From Anarhynchus alexandrinus (lineage: Eukaryota; Chordata; Aves; Charadriiformes; Charadriidae): DNA of 64,000 nt. The stretch is taken from NCBI GenBank assembly GCA_008711295.1, contig VUYV01000081.1, forward strand, positions 629,910 through 693,909, in the 5' to 3' direction. The notes under the pieces were generated by a model that did not search any database, had not been told where the DNA came from, and saw nothing but the letters and a program-made list of their open reading frames with translations. Shown here one piece after another: positions 44,101-59,100 of this stretch; position 1 is the stretch's first letter; each line of letters starts with the position of its first letter. Made by a program: the position numbers and the translations under genes.

Positions 44101-47100
44101 GCTTGCAATGCACTGTGACAAAATATAACTTAGGGCTTAAAATGTACACATCAGATCAGCCTTTTGTGGAGATAATAGAAATATGTACCAATATAGTAGA
44201 GGATAGAATTCACAATTTCAGAAAAGAGATGGATCATTTATGCTTTAGGGGGAAATACCCTGTTAGTTATGGCTGGTACACAGAACTGAACTTCACAGGG
44301 AGTAATTTAGTCCTAATTGCACATACAAAGTTTCTCACCTCTTCACATGGATCAGCTTTGGACAGACACAGGACAGCAAATGAGATTATTTTAATGTCTG
44401 GTTTTAGGTGAGCCATTCCTGTTTTATAATTGCAGTTTATTTTACAAACAATATGGTGTTCACACCTCCTAAAGTGAGACTCAAGTCCTTTAAAACTGAT
44501 TTGTACCTCAAGAGGGACTTCAAACCCTCTGCTCCAGTTATTTATAGCAACCATAATAAGTCATTTTAATTGACTGAAGTTCTTTATTCCCACAGGAGAG
44601 ACTGAAAGTGTGCCTGTGAGTACCCCTGCAACACAGATTTCCCAGGTAAAGATGAGCATAATGCCCTAAATAACTCCAAGAGTTTAAAGAGTTACTAATA
44701 GATAAGCAGTAGTTCAAAAGCTAAATTAAGTGGAAGGAAAAATGTAGGCGCTTACAAGGAACACGGCAACTAAAATGTGCACACTGCATGAACAACTGTC
44801 ACACATATCACCTCTTGGGCCTCATCTTAAAAGACATTTCAGTTCAATTTTTCTGCTCACAAGCAGTTGTGTTTAGACAGGTGATTTGTGAGCTCAGCTA
44901 ATTAACTAGCGGGTATCATTAGCGCCAATTAGAGAATGTCAATTCACTGAGCCAGAGGGCGATTTCACAGCTGAGCTCTGAGGAGCTTTCACCAAACCCG
45001 ATGAACTGTCCCAGGAGCGAGGATGTGTCGATTGACGTGGGGTGAGGGGGTCTTCCCTAGCAGGGGTCCAAGTCTCCTGGGGGGCTCTGGTTATCCTGGC
45101 AGCCTCACGGCTCCTCGGACCATGGGCTGCTCTTCTTGCCCAATAACCCAGAGCAGCCGGGCTGGCCAGGGCGTTGAGTCTTGCTGCGTGTCTCTGTTTG
45201 GCTCCCCTGCCAGGAGCTTGGAAACGTCTTTGAGCCCATGTTGGCTCAAGGAGATCAGGACTTCCAGAGCTCTGCGGCCACTCTTCCAGTTGACGGTCTT
45301 GCTGCAGTTAGCCACCATGGATGCAACAAGATTGTCTATACCACAGCCCAGGGAGCACCCTTCCTGTAAGATGAAGGTTCAGTGTTTCCACAGTGATGTT
45401 TCCTACGCGTTTCCAGTCTGCAGGAAATGCAACAGAGTTTTGAGTCACCTTAAACCTTGGTCTGGTTCAATATGGAACCATACTCTGAAAGAGAAACATA
45501 TCCCTGAACTGGAAACTGGAGACCCTGACTATTTGAGACCTGTCCACTGCAACGCTAATGCCTGTAATTGCTTGTAAGTATCTCATGGCAAGTGGAGGAG
45601 ATACTGCTTTCCATTCTTCTTGTCTCATCCCCTTTTCCCATCCAGACAGCTCCAGGCAGGAGCTGTGACTGGGTTGCTGAAGGGCCCAGCACAGCGGATC
45701 CAACATGCATGGAAAGCTAGCACGCTGTTGGGACAGCATGCTGGGAACACCATGCACGCATGTTGCTTTCCAGAAAAACCCAGCTGAGACATGCGTACCC
45801 TCACAAATCCTTTAGATGAAAGTGCCCAGCTGGCTGTCCCCTTCTGCTTCAGTGAGGGCCCTGTGGGCACTGCAGTTACCAAAGACTGCCCAGATGTGAA
45901 ACAAGAGCCGATAAGCGCTTGCAGCCCCCTTTATGTATCTTCATCCTTCTCTTCTGTCCTTACCCTGCTGCTCTGCCTTTATTCCTGCCATCCTTGCCCA
46001 GGAATATAAATACTGGATATACTCCTAGGCCCAGGTTCTCTACCACTGTAAATCAGCAAAGTTCTGCTGCTTTCCCTCTACGAGGCATTGCAAGCCTTCC
46101 TGCTGCCTGGCTCTAGAAGTGCTGTTCTTACACGTAGGAATTAGTAGCTGTGCTAGAAATTAGTTGTTCCCTGGGAAAAGCATACGTCATGCAGTTCAGA
46201 AAAATCACACCCAGACTTTGTGACAAGTGTTGGACTTTGTGGCAGATTGGTTTCAGGCAGTGTCCTCCGGCAGCCCTCTCCTGGGTGACTTACTTCTTCA
46301 GATCAGCCACATAAGAAGACGTGCAAAGTGATGGACCGTAGATGAGCTGGGGGAAGTGACACAGACAGTACTCCTTCACAGCTACAGAAGGTTTTGCTCT
46401 TTTCCAGGATATATTTAGAACACCAGAATTATTCCTCTGCAACATTTCTTCATCATGAGCCTGTTTTCTGCTGGTTTTGACAGGCTTCAGCTCAAGGTCC
46501 CTGAGAGCAGGTCCTCTTCTAGTGTAAGGATCAAGGGTGGCAGAGGCAAAGAGCCGTCCCTTTGGAGACAGAGAGCCCTGGACAGCCTGGCTAGCGCCAG
46601 GGGGAGACGTGTGAGGACACAGCTACTCATGGAAGCAAGGGTTCCCTCTCGTTCTCTCAGTGGCAGCCAGGGCAGTAAACCCAGCTCACCAAGGCTCTGC
46701 CCTCTGCTTTTGATCCCAGCCCTTCCTTCCATAAGGCATCCCCATCTCCTGGCCATGACCATCTTCCCTGGGCTGCCTCAAAGCCTGAACAAGGCTTTGG
46801 GCTGCGGGGACGCTCGCTCTCTTTCACTAACGGCTCAAATTGCTGGCACCCACCAAGGGAGGATGGGGAGGCTCCGCAGTTTTGCTGCCTCTGGACCTGG
46901 AAGCAGCACCAGTCCTGTCCACCCTTTGGGGACAGTACAGCAGGTGAGACAAGAGTAGAGGCTCAGCGAAGGAGATTTCACAGCCATTATATATATATAC
47001 ACACACACATATATATAAATAGCTCCAACTCTTGCAAAGCCAAGTCAAAATCAGGCTGAGAAATGCTCCTTGTATGTCTTCTGATCTCACCCTTCTTCTC

Positions 47101-50100
47101 CCCTGTAGCCACCATTACTTTCTCCACGTGGTCATGGTTCCCCCCTCCATGTTGGGAACTGCTTGCTCCCCTCTCCAGGTGGACTCTGACAGAGAGTTCA
47201 CATTGCCGTTGGGCTGGAGGACCAGTGAAAGTCACAAGGGACTGCTTCTCAGTGTCCTACTAATCAGAGTCATGAAAAGAGGGGAGGACAATCGTTCATT
47301 TCCCCATGGGCAGCTGCCCACAGAGCGCAGCGCAGTCACCTAGTCTCGCTAGAGATTTTACTTGCATGGTTTTTCTGCACAGAGCTGAGAAACAACAGGG
47401 CAGCAGGTAAAATGGGAGTCATGGCCCCCAAGACAGAGGTAATCTGCTGCAGATGCGCGGTGCAGGATCCCGAACTGCACTGCTTTGTCAGGCTGAAGGC
47501 CAACACTCCAAAGGCAGGTGGGGGCTGAAACGTGCATCTCGTACCAAATTATTTAGATGCCCAAATGCTTTTTTTGAACAGTTCTTGGACACGTTCTAAG
47601 GACTCCCTGTGATCATGCAGGTTTATTTAGGCATTAGGCAGTTCAACTTCAGTTGTTAAGGTGTGTTCCTCTTCAACTGTATTTACTCCCGTGACCAGGT
47701 GAGCCAGGGCAACACATCACAGTTAAACTGTTGACAAGTTTCCATGATAGTATAAGATCTTGCTTTTTTTGGTATATGTTGCACTTTAGAAACACTAAAT
47801 TGGTTTGACTTTCCAGGGGTTCACAAACCTGTGAAATGTCTCTCTGGTCCCGTAGGTGTAATCACTGAGGCAAAACATAAGCCTGACCCGGTGCTTCAAT
47901 GGCGTGCATTTGTTGTAACAGCCCATGGGATTTGAAGGATGGTTTTCTGCAGCTTGTCATTAGAAATGAGCTCAAACTCAAATCCACAGCTCTCGCACTA
48001 CGCTGCGCTTGGCAGGAGTTCAAAGATAATGTGTTGATCCTTGTACTATGCCACTCAGTTTTGGATCAAACTTGCACCCAGTGCCACAAAGCTGTTTGTG
48101 CCTCCTTTCTATGCTCTGAGCACGAAGGGCAGCAGAGGAGGGAGTTCTCAGGGTTTCAGCCCTTTGTGTCCAGCCACACAAGCCCTGGCAGATGTGGCTG
48201 ATTGGTGTTGCTGACTGCTTTCACCCATCAAGTGGCAACAATGGGAAATGCAAGCGTAAGATGCATTTCAGTGTCTGAACTCGCCGCTGTAAGCTGCATG
48301 TGGCCAAAGAGAGATGTACTGGGCAGGACAGACCCAGGCTGGGGTCTGGAGCACTGGGAAGGCGACACAAAGACACTAAGCTAGCACTGTGACTGCAGAA
48401 GCAGAGATTGACTAACAGTGAACCCCAAAATAACAAGTGACTGTCTGCTCTTAGGCGCAGAGGATATTTTAGTTCAGTCTCTAGTCCCAGTCTTTCTTTT
48501 GGCTGCCTGAACTCTGCTTTCACAGAGCGTTTTGGTGCACATGGACACCAAAGTCTCTGCAGTGGTCCCTTTTTGCTGACTTTTGCTGATGCGTAGCAGT
48601 TTTTGACTCTGAAACCTATAGACCAGCAATGACTCCCATCCTTGTACCCTTCACAAAGGATCTGTCTACTTTACCCCCTTTCTGGAAGCATGTAAGAAGG
48701 CCAGGCCAGGCTTGTGGGCAGAAACATTTCATTTTGGGCTTTTTCTCCCCAGACATAGTTATCTCCAGGGCCAGCTTCCGGACTGCTCCACTGCTAGCAA
48801 GACTTGAGGCCATGACATCTCCATCCTGAAGCAGATCTCTAAAACAGATAGCGTAGGATAGCGTAGGAAGGGACAGGTGTGACAAATCACCCCTTCTCAC
48901 TTAGAGGAACACGTGCGATGCCTAGCCCTGACGCAGGCGAGCAGGGAGACTCTGCCTTGGCAATGTCAGCTCAGCGTGCACATGTGACAAGCACCTGCGA
49001 GGAGGGATGGGAATATTCACATTTTGCACAGTTGCAGCACTTTATATCCCCCAACTCCTCCAGGCATGTATGTTAGGATGTCTGATGGTGCCAAGACCAT
49101 CTGGCTCACCCTCCCTAGGCTGAGATATCAGCAGCAGTATGGCCATTGCCTCCCCTAGCAGCCATGGCCCCAAGCAGCCCCTCTAACCCTTCAGGCTACA
49201 TTCACAGGTCACAGGGCGACAATTCTTGTGATACAGGAGTGTCACAGGAAGGCGTCCGCTGTGGCCAGGAAGGGTGGGTGAAGGGGTTGAACCACGGGGT
49301 CTGGAGCTCCAGCTGGCTTGGGGAGTCAGGGCTGAGTGCCTGAGGAGGGAAGATGTCCTCAGCCTCCTGCTCCCCTCTGCCCTGTCCCAGCTCCTGTCAG
49401 TCCCGCTCCTCCTGCCCCAGCAGCTCTAGGAACGTGTGTCCAGCCAGACCAGACTGGGGACTGTGGGGTAAGCACTGGGGTAGGAGGGGGGATGTCAGGC
49501 AGACGTCCTCTGTAAAGACGCTGCCAGTCTTGATCAGAGGAGGATGGTGCCTGCCATTGCCCCGAGGTATCGGAAGCCATCTCTGCTCCATTTACAGGAC
49601 TCAAGCGCCTGAGTTCCCCGGGGTGGCTGTCCTCTTACCATCAGTGCTCCAGTTTTGGACTCAGTTTATAACCAGATGTTAGGCCGAATTTCTGTTGTAA
49701 AGGTAAAAACCACTGGTACCGAAGTGCCTTGGGCCGCGACCTCGCCGTGGGCTTTGTGCAGGCAGAGCGAGCGCCTTGCTCGCAGCGGTGGGGGCAGAGC
49801 TCAGGGTCACCGGCCCCAGCTGTCCCCCGAGAGGGTGTCCCCACCAAGCCCTCCACAAGCCGCCTGCCTCCCCTCGCTGCCCACCTCCGCACCCACCTTG
49901 TCTGCTCGCTGTGCCAGCCTGGCTCGCCCCGCTCCGTCTCCTGCTTCACCCAGAGACCAACCGCCTGCTCCAGCTTGAGGTTGGTTCCAGCGGCGCTAGG
50001 GCTTCTAGGGACAGAAAACAGGGAGAGCGGGCACAGTGTTGCCGTATGCCAGGGGCAAACCTCCCATTCCCTCCCCATCATGAGTTAAGAGAGTTGCCTC

Positions 50101-53100
50101 CTTCCCTGGAAAGGGCCCGCTGACCAAGGATAGAGCTTCTCCACAGCCCTTAGATAGCGAGGAGGCGTTAGACCTGTCTGGGGAGAGCACCGGCCCCACG
50201 AGCATGTGGGGGAGGAGGACTCGCTTAAAAACGGACGTGTTCTTGATTGCTCAGCTGCTTTGGCGATTGATAATCTGGCTGCTGTTGTTGCAAACCTCGG
50301 CATGTTTCAGGCTGTCCTCTCCTACAGACTGACAGGCTGCAAACTGCCGGGGGGGGCTGGAAAAACTCCCAAGTCTAAAAAGGGGCACAATTGACTGCCC
50401 AAGACAAACACCTCCTACCCTGTACTGAGGCTGCAGCAGGGACCGAACCTCCCCCCATGTCTCCCAGCCATGGCAAGAGGAGGAGAAAGAGGACAGCACC
50501 TTACAGGATGGGTGACACCCAGCCTTCGTGCCACTCTGATCCACGGGTGACCCTTAGGGACACAGCCACCTGCATCTGGGAGGAGGGACTGAGCCCACCG
50601 TGTTTGTGGTTCCTCTAGTTGCAGGCATTAGCCTCTGAGTTGAAGGCGGGCTTCACAGAAGCAATGCAGGAGCTGTCGCGCATCCAGCATGGCGAGTACG
50701 CCCTGGAGGAGAAGGTCAAGAGCTGCCGCTGTGCCATGGAAGAGAAAGTGGCTGAGATGAAGAATTCCCTCAACACGTTCAAGGTAGGAGTGTGACCTGT
50801 CAGTGGGGTGGGTGGAAGAGGGGCTGCATACCTGCCACGTTCGCTCGGGTGGCATGGGGCAGCATTCCCCCTGCCTCCATCAATCCATCCTGCTCATAAA
50901 GAAAACGAGCTGGCAATTGTTTCAGCAGTATCTGGTGCACTTCCTTTGGCTTTGTGTCTCCCTCCCGATGACTCCAACCCAAACATAACCTGCACCCTGG
51001 CCTGTTTAACCTCTCGGTGGGCCATGAGGCAGTGCTGCGAGCTGCCCTGGGGCACAAGCAACCCTCGCGCTGGGCTGCACGGGCAACGGGCATGTGGTTG
51101 CAGCTGGGCCACGGTGCCGTACCTCTCCCTGGGTCAGGTCTCCTGCATTTCCTGCGGCAGCCAAAGCCGCTGGGGAGCAGGGAGCTAACACAAAACCCTA
51201 AAGCCTTTTGAAGCTGCATTCCCACACGGCTGGGAAGGAAGCGCTGCCTGGTTTGATCCGGCCCAGGAGCATAAAGACAAAGGACGGGAGAGAGCGCCTA
51301 GCGAGAAGGCTCGATGTACACTTTAAACCAGCCGGTGTCTCCATGCAGAAACTGGATGACTGCCTGCGAGGAGGCAGGCAGAGAAACTGCGTTATTGTTT
51401 TTATGGTAAATTTTCCCCATGGGGTTTTTGCTGAGTCAATAGTTCCTTGTGAAGTTAAAGAGGGCTGCTTACCAGAAAAGCAGGGAGCGGGAGAGACGGA
51501 TGGCACCCGGCAAAAGGAGCCCTGTGGTCCCAGATGAGCAAGGGAGATGACAAGAAGCGTAAAGGCACATGGCAGAGGTCTCAAAACAACCAGAGGTAGG
51601 GTTGTCCAGGACATTGTTACGGGGGCAAAAAGGGGTTTTAAAATCCAGGTACAAGGAATTGTGCAAGCAAGAGGAGGGGCAAAGGCTGCTCTCCCCCTGC
51701 CTCATGCTCATGTTGACTGTCCAAACATTGAGCTCCCAGTGAAGCCACCTCCTTGCTTGGGGAAAATCCCTCTCCTTCAGTTTACAAGAAACTCTTGAGT
51801 CTGTCTCCTCCATCCTGCTGCTCACGTTGATGAAACCTGCAGGAACTTCACGCATCCGAGAGCTCTACACCCGAGTAAGGCTTGGCTGAATCAGCCTGAG
51901 GGTTGCTGAGGGAGGACGTGCTGACAGGGATGTTATGGAGGGCCTTGTTTCCTTAGGATACCAGACTAAACAGGCAGCTCCAAGGCCTGACTGGCAAAAG
52001 CTTATACATGTGAGTAGTCACACTGGGATGTGAACCAAGTGCAACACGTGAATACACATGCTGGAGAACTCCCAGGGGAAATGGGCTTCCTCAGGCCCAC
52101 CTCCAAGTGCCATTCAAGGCAGGTGTCCTCCCAGTGCTTTCAACTGGTGGTGGATGAAGCCCCGTGTCTCCATCTCCCACTGCTGCCTTAACCATGTAAC
52201 GTCACGCTGACTGGGGTGAGTTGCCTGCAGCTGAATTAAGGATTGCCACGCTGTGCATGGCATGTATTACACGTGCTGGACTTGCAAAGGAAGCGTGTCT
52301 AATTACAGAGCCACTCTCCGCAGCCCCCTGAAGCATCTCTGGTGGGCACCAGCCAGCATTCAAAGCTGTGCTCTGCGAGGCTGATGGACACCCTGGGAAT
52401 GCTGTGCTTTTTGCCTGTTTTTCAGGAGGAGCTCAGCGATGCGAAGTCAATGATTGAAGAAATCAGTGCCAAGCAGGAGGAAATGCAACAGAAAATCGAG
52501 CAGCTGCAGCAAGAGAAGCGGCGGGAATCACGGAAAGTGAAAGCTAAGTAAGGGCCTGAACTCCAGGGTTCCGGAAGTGCTAATTAGCAGTGGTATCCAT
52601 TTTGTTAATTTCTTTATAGCTTAATTGCTTAATCTTTTTTTCTGGCTGGACGTGCGTATCAATCCTGATTTACTACCGGAAGCTCTAGCCTTCAGTTCAC
52701 CCCAGGCTTTCAGACACATACCCCCAGGGGGCAAATACAGCAGCAAAACACCAACACCTAACCGGGATTCCCGCAGCAAGATAGCCCCAGCAGCTCTCCG
52801 GGAAACCAGGGCCTGGTGAAACACGCAGACCTGCTAGAGGCGTGTTGGGGCAGCAATCCTATTGAAAGCCAGGAGCCTTCACCATTACAAGCTATTTATG
52901 GCTAAGCCGCCCCCATCCAGACAATAGCACTGCCGTTTCCCCTTCCAAGCGTGCAGGACTCAGCGGGCTCCTGATGGTGCAGTCATGCTCTGTTCCTCTG
53001 TCACCGGCCTCTTCTTCTCCGAGCAGGGCCACGCAGGAGCATGCTTGCACACTGCTGGGCCACACTGTTGCTGTGATGAAGCAGGCGGTTTCTCCACCTT

Positions 53101-56100
53101 GGCCCCTATTAGCCGCCTCCTGAAAATGGATTTTTGATGAGGGGTGTACAGATTGCCTTGATGCAAACACTTTGCAAATCTAGGCTAGCCCTTTAGTTAA
53201 TTAAGCCATTTAATTAGATGAAAAATGCTCTGCAGAAGCACAGATCTGAAATAACCTTCTCCTATAGCCAGTGGAAGTTACTTCCAGAGCGTTCATTGTT
53301 CATGAACTCCATCAAAGCCAACTCATTTCCTGGTCTCTGCTGGCGTTGTCCTACTTCTGACTCTGCATATACTTATACTGGTGTCTGCCACAACTGTAGT
53401 GTAGGAGCTTCACCTGTAGCTGCTATACTTTCCAACTGTCTCATTCTTTGTATTTGTACAGAAGAGCACAGAAAGACGATCACGGGTCACAGACAGTGCC
53501 TACACCTCTCCAGGGCAGCCCATTTCGATCCATTAACCTCCCAGAACCTGTGCTGATCAATGAAGATTTTACAAGTCTTTTACACAACGTGACTTACGAA
53601 AAAGGTAGGAAATAGAGTAGATAAACGCAGTGCCTTCCTCAGGGAAAAAAAAAAAAAAATCCAGAAAAAGGTCAGTAGGTTAACAGGACACCAAGTTTTC
53701 CACAGGTGGCAGCAGCACAAAAAGGGAACGGGGTGCTCCCCTCAGCAGCACTGCTCCTGGGTCTGTGCACGCTCCTCGGCACAGCGCCTCAGGAAAGCAA
53801 CCTCACGGCTGGCCTGGTTTCAGGAGCTGCTGCTCTGTGAACACGGTCCCAAAAGCCATTGCTTGTCTCCTTCAAGGAAAGGGAAGCAGGCTGGATCTTC
53901 TTCCCTGCAATGCTAGTGGCACAGACGCAGAACCAAGTAGGAGCCCCTGATAAAAATACTACAACCTACGGATTTGTTTGGGTGTGAGGGAACAGGGTGC
54001 AGAAAGGAGGATGACAGAGAACACCTGGTGTCATTAAGGGGCCATACCGGTGGTTGATTTGACAAGGGGACATGGGAGCTGGTACATAGATTTCTTCTTT
54101 CAGGAAGAAATTTTTCACTCAGGGCGGTGAGCCCCTGGCGCAGGTTGCCCAGAGAAGCTGTGGCTGCCCCATCCCTGGAGGTGTTCAAGGCCAGGTTGGA
54201 TGGGGCTTGGAGCAACCTGGGCTGGTGGGAGGTGTCCCTGCCCAGGGCAGGCAGGCTGTAACCGGATGGTCTTTAAGGTCCCTTCCAATCTAAACCATTT
54301 TATGATTCTATGATCCTCCTAACTGTAAGATCTAACCATACTGACTGGGCTTGGCAGGAGGAAGCCTTCTCTACAGCTGTCTTCTCTTGTAAAGTTTCCC
54401 TTTGTTCTTCAACAGTGTCTGACACCAGGATCATGCCAATGGGAGAAGGAAGCGTGAAAGTCGTAGGAGGTCCAGGTAGGAAAATATCAAACTGTGAAAA
54501 ACCACTAGGACACTGACTCAATTAGAGGGCTCGCTTTACTGCACTGAAGAAATGCTTTCAAGGAGCACAGGTCACAGGAATGTCTTTCACTTTGCTGTGT
54601 ACTTCCATTTCCATACTTGCGGTTGAGATATGAGGGCAAACCTGTGTCCCTGAAGTGCCAGATACCTGACGGACAATGCAAAGGACTGATATTTGGCAGG
54701 GAAAGCCTTTCTGCTGCTGCTTTCGCAGGTTCTAAGTGCCTTTGCAGAAAGGAAGAATTGAGGCTTACTGATAACGAATAATGAGCGTGCCATTTTGCCA
54801 CTTGGGAAGAGATGGTCTTGGCAGTGACTACACACCAGTAGAACTGGTGAGCTGTTTGTCTGCCCACCACTTTCCAGATGCCTTGTAGACACGTCTGAAT
54901 AGTAACAGTTTTTTTCTGGCAAAAATATAAATTGGTCAGAAGTAAGAGAAGGGTATAGTAAGGGGACACTAAGGATCCTGGCCAGCAAAAGGACACAAGA
55001 GAACAACCATTAGATGTTTGCACTGTTCACCAGAAGCACTCACTGTTCTGGATGGCTCTTTTGCTTGAATCCACTTGAAAAGAAGAGAGAACAAAAGCTA
55101 CAGAAAATGGTTCACTGCAACCCAAATTCAAAATATTTGCATTCAAACAATTCTAGCCCGATGGCTCTAACGCACCTGCACCCTCCCCTATCTTCTCTGT
55201 GATTTAATAGCCTCAGACTATCAGTCCTGCTGCTGCTGCATAATCACATCACGCTAACAAAAATTTGAAGAGCCATGACAGTTTACATCCATTGAGAATG
55301 GCATTTAAATCCAAATTATAATAATACTTTATCTTTCTACAAAACCTGCCATTAAAAGTCATATTACCATGTCCTGAAGTGTCCCAAAACACAACCATAC
55401 TTGGAATATGTTTTTTCTTTTCTAATGTGAGTCTAATTTAGGACCTTATTTAGCCTGAAAATAAATGCTGGAAGAGCACAAACTTTGTTCTGCCAAAGTG
55501 CTCGCCAACTGCACTTCTGTTTGTAAATTAACACTACAAGGCTGCAGCCCTTGTGAAGCACAGAGAGTGCTTCAAACTCTCCTTCCAGTACTTCAGGTGG
55601 ATGATAACGCAGGTTAGCTGCCCTGCTGTAGCATAACCTGTCAACTGAGATGTCAAGATCCAGACAGCCGTTTGCCATTGCAGGAGCAGCCATGGAGACA
55701 GATGACAGCCTCAAGCCTTCCTTGGCAACCGAGGGGCCATCGAAAGCGCATCTGCCATCGACAGTGTGGAAGCAGCCCAAGGACACCAAGGACTGGGGTG
55801 ATGAATACATCTCCAAAGAGCAACCGGAGAGAGGGAAAGACATGGGCCAAAGCAGATACAGCTCAGCAGACAACATTATATGTGAACCGTCTTTGGCTGG
55901 TAAGGACGTGGTTTGGTGGTGGTTTTGGCAGCATTAGGCTGATGGTTGGACTTGACGATCTTAAAGGTCCCTTCCAACCTAGACAATTCTGTGATTCTAC
56001 AGACAGAGTGGGAAACTGGCTAGAGAGGCTCAAAGCTGTATTCACATCTGGTGTGAGCTGGTCGGTAATCAGCTTCTGCAGAGGGAGACACACAACCCAG

Positions 56101-59100
56101 TTTCTCCTGCTAGGGGGGGAATGTCTCAGGACCTCAGCATCCAAAGCCTTCTGGCCTTTGTGTCTGCTGGTCTGTGCCACTGACAGAATCGCTCTGCGCC
56201 CAGGACATGCATTCTCCTTTCCAAGACCTGGCAGGTTCAGAGTACTGATGGGATTGTGACAGGGTAGTTGCTTAAGCAGGTGAAAAATACTTCTCATTCT
56301 GCAGGAAACTGGATGCAAATGCCTGCTATGAGTTGTTTGGCCTTTGATTGCTTGCTTTGTTATTCTTAGAAAAAAATGGTATTCATAGAGAAAAACACAT
56401 TTGCTTTGGAGCTTTCTTAGCAAACCATGGCTCCAGTCATGTCTGGGGTGTGCTGTAACATCAGGCTAGAATTTTATATTTTGGGGAAAGTAGACACACA
56501 AAGACAAGATATTGGTATCACTTTTCGACAGTTTCTCTTTTCGTGATTTAATGTCGGATCACCAGTCTAACATGAGGCTGTTCTTGAGGTCAGCATTTCC
56601 TTATTTTTAAACTTAACCATTACCTTCTGGAAGCCAAAAGGCAGAACATCGCTTTGGAGCTGCTGGAGTCCGAAAGGAAATATGTCATCAACCTTTCCCT
56701 AATCCTGAAGATCAAGGCGACGTTGCAGGGGCCAGATGTGAAAAGAAGCACCAAAGAGAGAAGGTATTTCCATTTAGTGTGCTCTCTCTTTTGGGGAGTG
56801 TTCTCCAGTCAATATTCTTTCTGCATCATCCTCTCTCCCACTTTTCTTTCATCCACATAGAGATCTTTGAACACTTAGAGCTTATTTCTAGTTGAAAACT
56901 GGGGGCACTGGAAGGTTTTTGCAGTGGTTTCTTTCCTGCCTGTCCTTGCACCTTATCCACTCCGCATCCCAAACCGCTTCCCTACTACTTCAGTCTCTTC
57001 CCGAGTCCCATCAGTCTCCTATTCTTCTTTCGCATGCCTCCCGCCTGGGTGGGAACAAAGCTTTGTGCATTCCCTGCCTGCTTCTCCCAGTACACAGCTC
57101 CAGCTCTAGAAGCTGCCGTGGGCATAAGCCCCTGGCTAGTGCCCGCCATCCATCAGGTATCGATACATACAGATATACACACAGATACAAAACCAGCGGG
57201 ACCGACCCAGTCTAGCAGTTAAACCCCAGCTCTCCCCATTGACGCAGCTTTGGCCTGGGAGTTCCCAGCCTCTAAGCACCTTTGGGGAGCCCAGTCCTCG
57301 GTAGCTCTCTCTTTTTTGGATCTTTCCACTGTCCCTAGGAGTCCCACATCCACAGAGTCATTTGACAGAAGTTCAGTGTGGGACATGTGGTACATGGGTT
57401 GATGTGGACTTATTTAAGCAGTTACATGACACACAGTTCAAACTGAAGCATGATGGTCCAAAGTGAGTTTTTGTTTTTACTGTTTTTCCCTGGAACCTTT
57501 CCATCTGGCAAAATATTTCGATATTTGACATCTTTGCTCTGATTCCGGATGAAATCAGCGTGAAACGACAGAAAGGCAGTAGCATGTTTTGACCAGCTCT
57601 GCATCAAAGGGCTGGCTTGTTAAAGGGCTGGACAAATGAGAGAACAGACAAAGCTGGGGAGCTGTCCTCCAGGCACGCTATGGGATGGGTCAGCACCACG
57701 CTCTTGCTTCATTCGCCACAGCAGCATTGCCTCGGGCTTTTTAGTTCTGCAAATTCTGGCCAGCTACACAATGCACCGGAGAGTCAGCCTAAGAAACCTT
57801 CAAAACACTGCCATAATACCCCACTGGAGAGGGTACCTGCATGGACATAGCAGCCAAAATAGGGCCTCCTGGTGCAGTCAGGACTCTGATAAAAGTAGTT
57901 AATAATACCTGTGTTTAAAGCAAGCCTATGCTGACCACCCATGCACACAGCACATGCTGAGGGCTGAGTTGCTAGCTCTGTGTAACCGTCTGATATCATC
58001 TCCCTTCAGTTTCTTCCCCAACTCTTTGCGGTACCTGGTCCAGCAGCACGTCGATTTACTCCACGCTCTGCAGGAGCGAGTCCTGAGCTGGCCACGACAA
58101 GGGATCCTGGGAGACATCTTCCTGAAGTTAACAAACGATGAGGTATGTTACAGACCTCTCCGGACTCTTCTGCTATGATTCACAATGTTGTGCTGATGGC
58201 TCACAGGTGGGCTGAGATACCCTGCGGCGGAGGGGCTGTGCTGTGAGGCTGTGGCTACGGCAAGGCCCTTCAGCCGGCCTCCTTGGAGCAGAGTCCCGGT
58301 GCATGGCGACCCCTTTCTCGTAGTGCTTGGTGGGCCAGGGAGCCCACGTGCCAGGCCCACCTGGGGGCACGCAGCCACATAGCACAGCCCTACAATAAAT
58401 GCACGAGACCTAGACTTGGTTGCAGGAGCCACACATGAGCCTTGACAGCTCGGATGTCTGTATGCACAGTGAGGGTGCAAAAAGAGCGTGTTTCTTATGC
58501 TCCTCTCCCCCAATACCCTTTGCTCAGAGTTACAACAAACGGGTAGGCAGGCCTCTTATCCTATGTGGTTTGTAGCCCCACGTAAAACAGCACCTCCTTC
58601 TCAGCGTGAAGGTCTGCCCAACCCCGGGTGAGCATTGGGACCTCTCCTGGAAGGATGAGTAAAAACTCATCTGATGCTTTATAAATTTTAGAGAGTCTCA
58701 AATAAGAAAAGCTTCTTCCTCCCCAGCCTCTCTACCCCTCCCATCTGCCATAAAGCCTTATATACTGTGCTCAACAGCTGAACACATTTTATTAAACAGT
58801 CTGTCTTGAGAAATCCCACGTCCTGAAAGCTTCACACAGTCAGCAGCTCTGCTGCACTGATGAGCTTCCAGGAGCAATGGTGGGGAATCAGCAGTTTCTC
58901 GTTCTGGATGGCTCTATGACCAAAAAATCTCTCTTAAGTTTCTTTGTTCTTTTCTTTTTCCTGTTCGTAAGAATAATTTTCTGGACTACTATGTTGCTTA
59001 CCTGAGGGACCTGCCCGAATGCATCTCTCTGATCCACGTGGTGATCCTGAAGGAGGTAAACTTCCTGGCCCACTTCACAGACGCATAGTGGCAACGTGCA

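Noticed and set aside
45023..45577. 184-codon open frame on +
   Set aside because: It lies in an ARHGEF33 intron, with no family feature, splice context or conservation I can recognise.
47411..47530. Cysteine-containing short frame (ICCRC, ELHC) starting MGVMAPKTE
   Set aside because: It is under 40 codons with no splice partner in the ARHGEF33 chain, which is complete without it.
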